This document shows, one piece after another, positions 61,252-64,000 of a stretch of 64,000 nucleotides of DNA; the stretch's first letter is position 1; each line of letters opens with the position of its first letter. The stretch is from assembly GCA_937901085.1 (NCBI GenBank), contig CALCHQ010000033.1:62001-126000 (forward strand), written 5' to 3'. The notes beneath the pieces are model-generated. The model was given only the letters and a program-made list of their open reading frames with translations. It did not search any database and had not been told where the DNA came from. Both the position numbers and the translations under genes were made by a program. The stretch comes from an uncultured Verrucomicrobiales bacterium (GTDB taxonomy: Bacteria > Verrucomicrobiota > Verrucomicrobiia > Verrucomicrobiales > Akkermansiaceae).

Positions 61252-62007
61252 TCAGCGGCGATGCCCGTGCGCACCACCCGGACGCCCTCCCCCGCCCGAT
61301 GGACGTGGAGCTGCAGAACGCGGGGCATGACTCATCTGCGGGCGGCTCATACCACCCGTCGGGCGTTGCACGGAAACGGGCCTGTGGTTCATGGCCGGGC
61401 GCTGTGCCGCGGCAGACTGATGCTTCATGGCCGGTCGCAGGGCTGCTCCGGGTTTGTGATTCACCTCCGGGCGATGCGCTGCACCAGGCTTATGATTCAC
61501 CGCCGGGCGATGCGTCGCACCAGGCTTATGGTTCACCGCCGGGCGGTGCGCCGCACCAGGCTTATGATTCACCTCCGGGCGGTGTCCGGGCGCAGGTTTG
61601 TGATGAACCGCAGGCCGATGAGCAGGAGCATGACCCGGCCGGTGCCAGGACGGATATTTAGGCGGGCAGCTTACGCGGTGAATATGGCGCGGATAATGCC
61701 AATGCCCGCAGTACCAATGCGCCGGTCCCCAGCTGGGAACCCAGCAACTGGCCGTGAGAGCAGCAAAGGTAAAGACCGCCGCCCCGCTGGCCGTGTAACC
61801 ATACACGGGCTGGCCGTAGGAATAACCAAAAATCGGAAAACCATTCACATCATAGCGGGCATCCGTCCATGCTACGGATGTACTCCAGCCGGCGCCCCCC
61901 ACACCCACAGACGCACTCGTGTACATGGGGTAATCATACACCACGCAGGAACTCAGGCTCAACGCCGCACCCAGCAGCACCGCCACATATCTGCCTTTCT
62001 TCATCAT
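61252..62007 (-). CDS. His/Pro-rich repeat lipoprotein
   Basis: 251-residue predicted lipoprotein. Signal peptide with lipobox LSSC (Cys near 22), an aromatic/Gly-rich domain with a membrane-inserting stretch (AAVFTFAALTAS, near 80) and HWHYPRHIHR, then about seven imperfect 12-residue tandem repeats of HRPAVNHKPGAA type (about 130-215) and a Gly/Arg/His-rich end. The His density suggests metal or pH-dependent binding; this is inference. ATG 62007 (or 62013) begins the signal peptide; 62079 does not. It follows the phage module but points toward it. Confidence 0.76.
   Translation of the reverse strand: MMKKGRYVAVLLGAALSLSSCVVYDYPMYTSASVGVGGAGWSTSVAWTDARYDVNGFPIFGYSYGQPVYGYTASGAAVFTFAALTASCWVPSWGPAHWYCGHWHYPRHIHRVSCPPKYPSWHRPGHAPAHRPAVHHKPAPGHRPEVNHKPGAAHRPAVNHKPGATHRPAVNHKPGAAHRPEVNHKPGAALRPAMKHQSAAAQRPAMNHRPVSVQRPTGGMSRPQMSHAPRSAAPRPSGGGGRPGGAHGHRR
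61440..61660 (-). repeat. 36-bp tandem repeats in the lipoprotein gene
   Basis: Roughly six to seven imperfect 36-bp units encoding HRP(A/E)VNHKPGA(A/T). Boundaries are approximate. Near-identical units favour copy-number change by slippage. Confidence 0.7.
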
Positions 62008-62158
62008 ATTCATAACAAAATCGGACTTGTCTGTCCGTGAAGCGCAGCCGACCTGCCTTTTTATTTGAAAAGTCCGCATGATCCGGTGTTTTTTTCACTT
62101 CCAACAGATTACCCGGCAAGAAACTTCGAACTTTTTACCCCTTTCGTTGTAGTTTTAC

Positions 62159-62186
62159 TTGACGGCACGCCCAAATTGTGTAAAAT
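62159..62186 (+). promoter_or_regulatory. rpmB promoter
   Basis: TTGACG (62159-62164), 16 bp, TAAAAT (62181-62186) with TGTG before it; predicted start near 62193, giving a leader of about 34 nt. Like rplU, a leadered ribosomal-protein promoter. Confidence 0.76.
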
Positions 62187-62226
62187 AGCGCACCGCTTTA
62201 TTTTTTAACATCACCTAGAACATCTT

Positions 62227-62505
62227 ATGTCCCGTATTTGCAACATCACATTTGCCATGCCGCACAAAGGCCGCCGCATTCATCGTTCCGGTCTTGCCAA
62301 GAAGAAGGGTGGTATCGGCCGTCACGTCACCAAGGTGGTGAACCGCACTGTTTACCCCAACCTCCAGGAAAAGCGCATCTGGGTGCCCGAACTCAACGGT
62401 GGTAAGGGTGGCTACCTCCGCATGAAGATTTCCTGCAAGGCCCTTCGCACCATCTCCAAGAACGGCGCCTACAACACGCTCAAGAAGGCCGGGATTCTCT
62501 ACTAA
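62227..62505 (+). CDS. rpmB: 50S ribosomal protein L28
   Basis: 92-residue 23S rRNA-binding protein. NITFAMPHKGRRIHRSG (about residues 6-22), NRTVYPNLQEKRIWVPE and LRMKISCKALRTISKNG are family segments. The C-x-x-C zinc pairs of some L28 proteins are absent. It stands alone and its leader is 34 nt. ATG 62227 gives the normal length. Confidence 0.96.
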   Translation: MSRICNITFAMPHKGRRIHRSGLAKKKGGIGRHVTKVVNRTVYPNLQEKRIWVPELNGGKGGYLRMKISCKALRTISKNGAYNTLKKAGILY

Positions 62506-62507
62506 AT

Positions 62508-62662
62508 CCTGCTGCTTTTTTTGAACGGAGCGGCCACCCCCGGCGTCTACAAACAAAAGCCGGACCCGGAGGTGCCGCACGGCGGTTCAGAAACGAACGC
62601 GGACACCATTTGCAGGGTTTTCAACGGCCCTGCCTTTACCTTTAGAGATAAAATCACCCAAA
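62508..62662 (+). other. Gap between rpmB and the small DNA-binding-like gene
   Basis: 155 bp with a small hairpin (CAGGG near 62613 with CCCTG near 62628) and a TAAAAT (62649-62654) that ends 8 bp before ATG 62663; no -35 box at a normal distance was found. No gene seen. Confidence 0.4.
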
Positions 62663-62890
62663 ATGACACCGCAACAGACCAAGATCGCGCTTCGTATCAA
62701 CGACGACAACCTCAACCACCACCTGTGGAACAACCGCGGCGTGTGGTGGTGCCATGTGACCGTACACAAGCCCGACGCAACAGCTGAACGCCTGCGTTTC
62801 TCGCTCAAGACCCGCAACATTGAGCGCGCACGCCGTCTTCGCGACCGCATCTTTGAGGACATTCAGCGCCACTTCGGCATCGCTGCCTGA
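62663..62890 (+). CDS. Small protein resembling an integrase arm-binding domain
   Basis: 75-residue basic protein. After a short N-terminus come three strand-like segments and a helix (WWCHVTVHKPD, RLRFSLKTRNIERARRLRDRIFEDIQ, quoted in part: RFSLKTRN, RARRLRDRIF), the pattern of the arm-type DNA-binding domain at the N-terminus of phage integrases, without the catalytic domain. It sits alone between rpmB and grpE and has a strong terminator. A solo DNA-binding protein of mobile-element origin is inferred. Confidence 0.62.
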   Translation: MTPQQTKIALRINDDNLNHHLWNNRGVWWCHVTVHKPDATAERLRFSLKTRNIERARRLRDRIFEDIQRHFGIAA

Positions 62891-62917
62891 GCCTCATCCC
62901 CGAACCTTTTCTCCATC

Positions 62918-62951
62918 CACCCCCGGAAGCCGCTTCCGGGGGTGTTTTTTT
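62918..62951 (+). terminator. Terminator after the small DNA-binding-like gene
   Basis: Perfect 12-bp stem (62918-62929 with 62933-62944, 3-nt loop) and seven T (62945-62951). Confidence 0.92.
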
Positions 62952-63017
62952 CATTCCCGCCGCAGCCGGAAATCCACCTTCTTTCTCCCGCGCGCGAATA
63001 CTGTCACGCGCGGGGGA

Positions 63018-63046
63018 TTGACCACCGCCCCCAAATGGCGTATGAT
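63018..63046 (+). promoter_or_regulatory. grpE-dnaJ promoter, leaderless type
   Basis: TTGACC (63018-63023), 17 bp, TATGAT (63041-63046); 8 bp to ATG 63055. It looks like a housekeeping promoter; no CIRCE or HrcA site was seen. Confidence 0.8.
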
Positions 63047-63054
63047 ACGTGGGC

Positions 63055-63600
63055 ATGAGCGAAGAAGAAACCAAGACAACACCCGAAGAAGAAACACCCG
63101 ACACCCCGGAAACCCAGCCTGTTGAAGAACAGCACGAAGTGGACGAACTGACCAAGTGGCGCGAAATGGCCATGCGCACCGCCGCCGAATACGACAATTA
63201 CCGCAAGCGCTGCGTGAAAGACCGCGAGGAATTCACAAAATACGCCAACCGCAGCCTGCTGGAAGAACTGCTCCCGGTCATCGACAATTTCGAAATGGGC
63301 ATGCAGATGGCTGCCCAGCAGGGCACCGATTCCATGATGTACATCGGCATGAGCATGGTGCAGAAGCAGCTGGCCGATTTCCTGGCAGCCCAGGGCGTGG
63401 AAACCATTGAAGCCGCCCCCGGCCAGGAGTTCGACCACAACCTCCACGAAGCCATCATGAGCGAACCGAGCGACCAGCCGGAAGGCACGATTATCCGCAT
63501 CCTGCGCCGCGGCTACAACCTGCGTGGCCGTCTGCTGCGCCCGGTCAACGTCGTTACCGCCGCCCCCAGAGAGGAAGAAGCGGCCACCCCTGAAGCCTGA
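63055..63600 (+). CDS. grpE: Nucleotide exchange factor GrpE
   Basis: 181-residue DnaK co-chaperone that releases ADP. An acidic disordered start (Glu/Thr/Pro-rich) leads to the long dimerising helix ([21 protein letters not shown]), then [12 protein letters not shown] and the beta domain ([35 protein letters not shown] quoted in part: [15 protein letters not shown]). ATG 63055 is preferred over GTG 63049 because it lies 8 bp from the -10 box. dnaJ-like gene follows after 22 bp. Confidence 0.95.
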   Translation: MSEEETKTTPEEETPDTPETQPVEEQHEVDELTKWREMAMRTAAEYDNYRKRCVKDREEFTKYANRSLLEELLPVIDNFEMGMQMAAQQGTDSMMYIGMSMVQKQLADFLAAQGVETIEAAPGQEFDHNLHEAIMSEPSDQPEGTIIRILRRGYNLRGRLLRPVNVVTAAPREEEAATPEA

Positions 63601-63622
63601 ACCTTTCATTGCCAACACCGCC

Positions 63623-64000
63623 ATGTCACAGGATTACTATGAGGTGCTGGGCATCGACCGCAATGCCGACGATGCCACCATCAAAAAGGCCTACCGCAAG
63701 CTGGCCATGAAATACCACCCCGACCGCAACCCCGACAACAAGGAAGCGGAAGAGAAGTTCAAGGAAGTGAATGAAGCGTATTCCATTCTTTCCGACCCGG
63801 ACAAAAAGAGTAAATATGATAAATTTGGTCACGCAGGCGTGGATCCCAATGCCGGCTTTGGCGGCGGCGGTGGCGGTGATGGTGTTTCTGCCGGCTTTGC
63901 ATGGCAGGGCATTGACAGCGGCATTCGCGGCATCCAGCAGGGCTTGTGTGATGGCTTCTATGCCGTTAACGCCGGGCTTCTCAATGGCTTTGCCGGCGTA
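63623..64000 (+). CDS. DnaJ-like J-domain protein with atypical continuation (partial)
   Basis: First 126 residues of a gene cut by the right edge. Residues 1-70 are a typical J-domain: [15 protein letters not shown] in [11 protein letters not shown] (32-34), and [19 protein letters not shown]; 79-87 are Gly-rich, as in DnaJ. From about 90 the expected Gly/Phe region and zinc fingers do not appear; the sequence reads [36 protein letters not shown], a type of segment I associate with gut-phage proteins, not chaperones. Either a real fusion or a sequence join. Position after grpE supports the J-domain part as dnaJ. Confidence 0.75.
   Translation, partial: MSQDYYEVLGIDRNADDATIKKAYRKLAMKYHPDRNPDNKEAEEKFKEVNEAYSILSDPDKKSKYDKFGHAGVDPNAGFGGGGGGDGVSAGFAWQGIDSGIRGIQQGLCDGFYAVNAGLLNGFAGV

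Noticed and set aside
62521..62787. 88-codon plus-strand frame overlapping the 75-residue gene
   Set aside because: Different frame from the conserved-looking arm-like protein, Pro/Gln-rich and without support.

Overview
The window looks like a chromosome segment from an Akkermansia-like member of the Verrucomicrobiota: a GC-rich, Gram-negative, host-gut type of bacterium. The evidence is a Bacteroidetes-like type B succinate dehydrogenase/fumarate reductase, lipid A synthesis (lpxB), outer-membrane lipoproteins and an autotransporter, a secreted sialidase with sialic-acid mutarotases (mucin foraging), and a Ser/Thr kinase fused to PEGA and sulfatase-modifying-factor domains, a combination typical of the Planctomycetes-Verrucomicrobia group. 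The placement is inferred from protein content; no rRNA gene is present.

Layout. 1-5.4 kb (minus strand): sdhA (cut by the left edge), sdhC, a LysE exporter, a YhaM-like exonuclease, secG, panD, nth and a small lipoprotein. 5.4-13.9 kb: two related coiled-coil envelope proteins, pnp, radC-tatD (plus), a tail-specific protease and a solo HTH protein. 14-20 kb: tRNA-Leu(CAG), a large kinase, a hexapeptide transferase/lipoprotein/phosphatase cluster, queE and yggS. 20-24.3 kb: a small barrel protein, a classical autotransporter and an RRM protein. 24.5-29.4 kb: a complete MacAB-TolC-like efflux operon. 29.5-33 kb: PBP2, rpmA-rplU, tsaE. 33-40.8 kb: a RhuM-family pseudogene, lpxB, dedA-nadA, a MidA-like methyltransferase with a metallo-hydrolase, a U32 peptidase, a membrane-anchored protein. 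40.9-45.7 kb: a sialic-acid operon (mutarotase, mutarotase, MFS transporter, sialidase). 45.9-50.1 kb: obgE-phosphoesterase-cysK-thiE-thiM. 50.2-56.6 kb: a second kinase, RNase Z, NAD(P)H-hydrate repair enzyme, an exported protein, rnhB, yraN. 56.6-61.2 kb: an incomplete but intact-looking podovirus-type structural module. 61.2-64 kb: a His-rich repeat lipoprotein, rpmB, a 75-residue integrase-arm-like protein, grpE and the start of a DnaJ-like gene (cut by the right edge).

Two signals stand out. First, many first genes of transcription units have a good sigma70-type promoter (TTGnnn, 16-18 bp spacer, TAnnnT) whose -10 box ends only 6-11 bp before the start codon, so transcription should begin on, or a few bases from, the start codon. 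Shine-Dalgarno sequences are rare; the clearest (AAGGAGG) precedes an internal gene of the obgE operon. This points to widespread leaderless mRNAs. Second, the last gene encodes a normal J-domain and Gly-rich linker followed not by the usual DnaJ sequence but by a '[10 protein letters not shown]' segment resembling sequences I recall from gut-phage proteins; it is either a novel fusion or an assembly join.

No CRISPR array, rRNA gene, complete insertion sequence or replication origin was seen.
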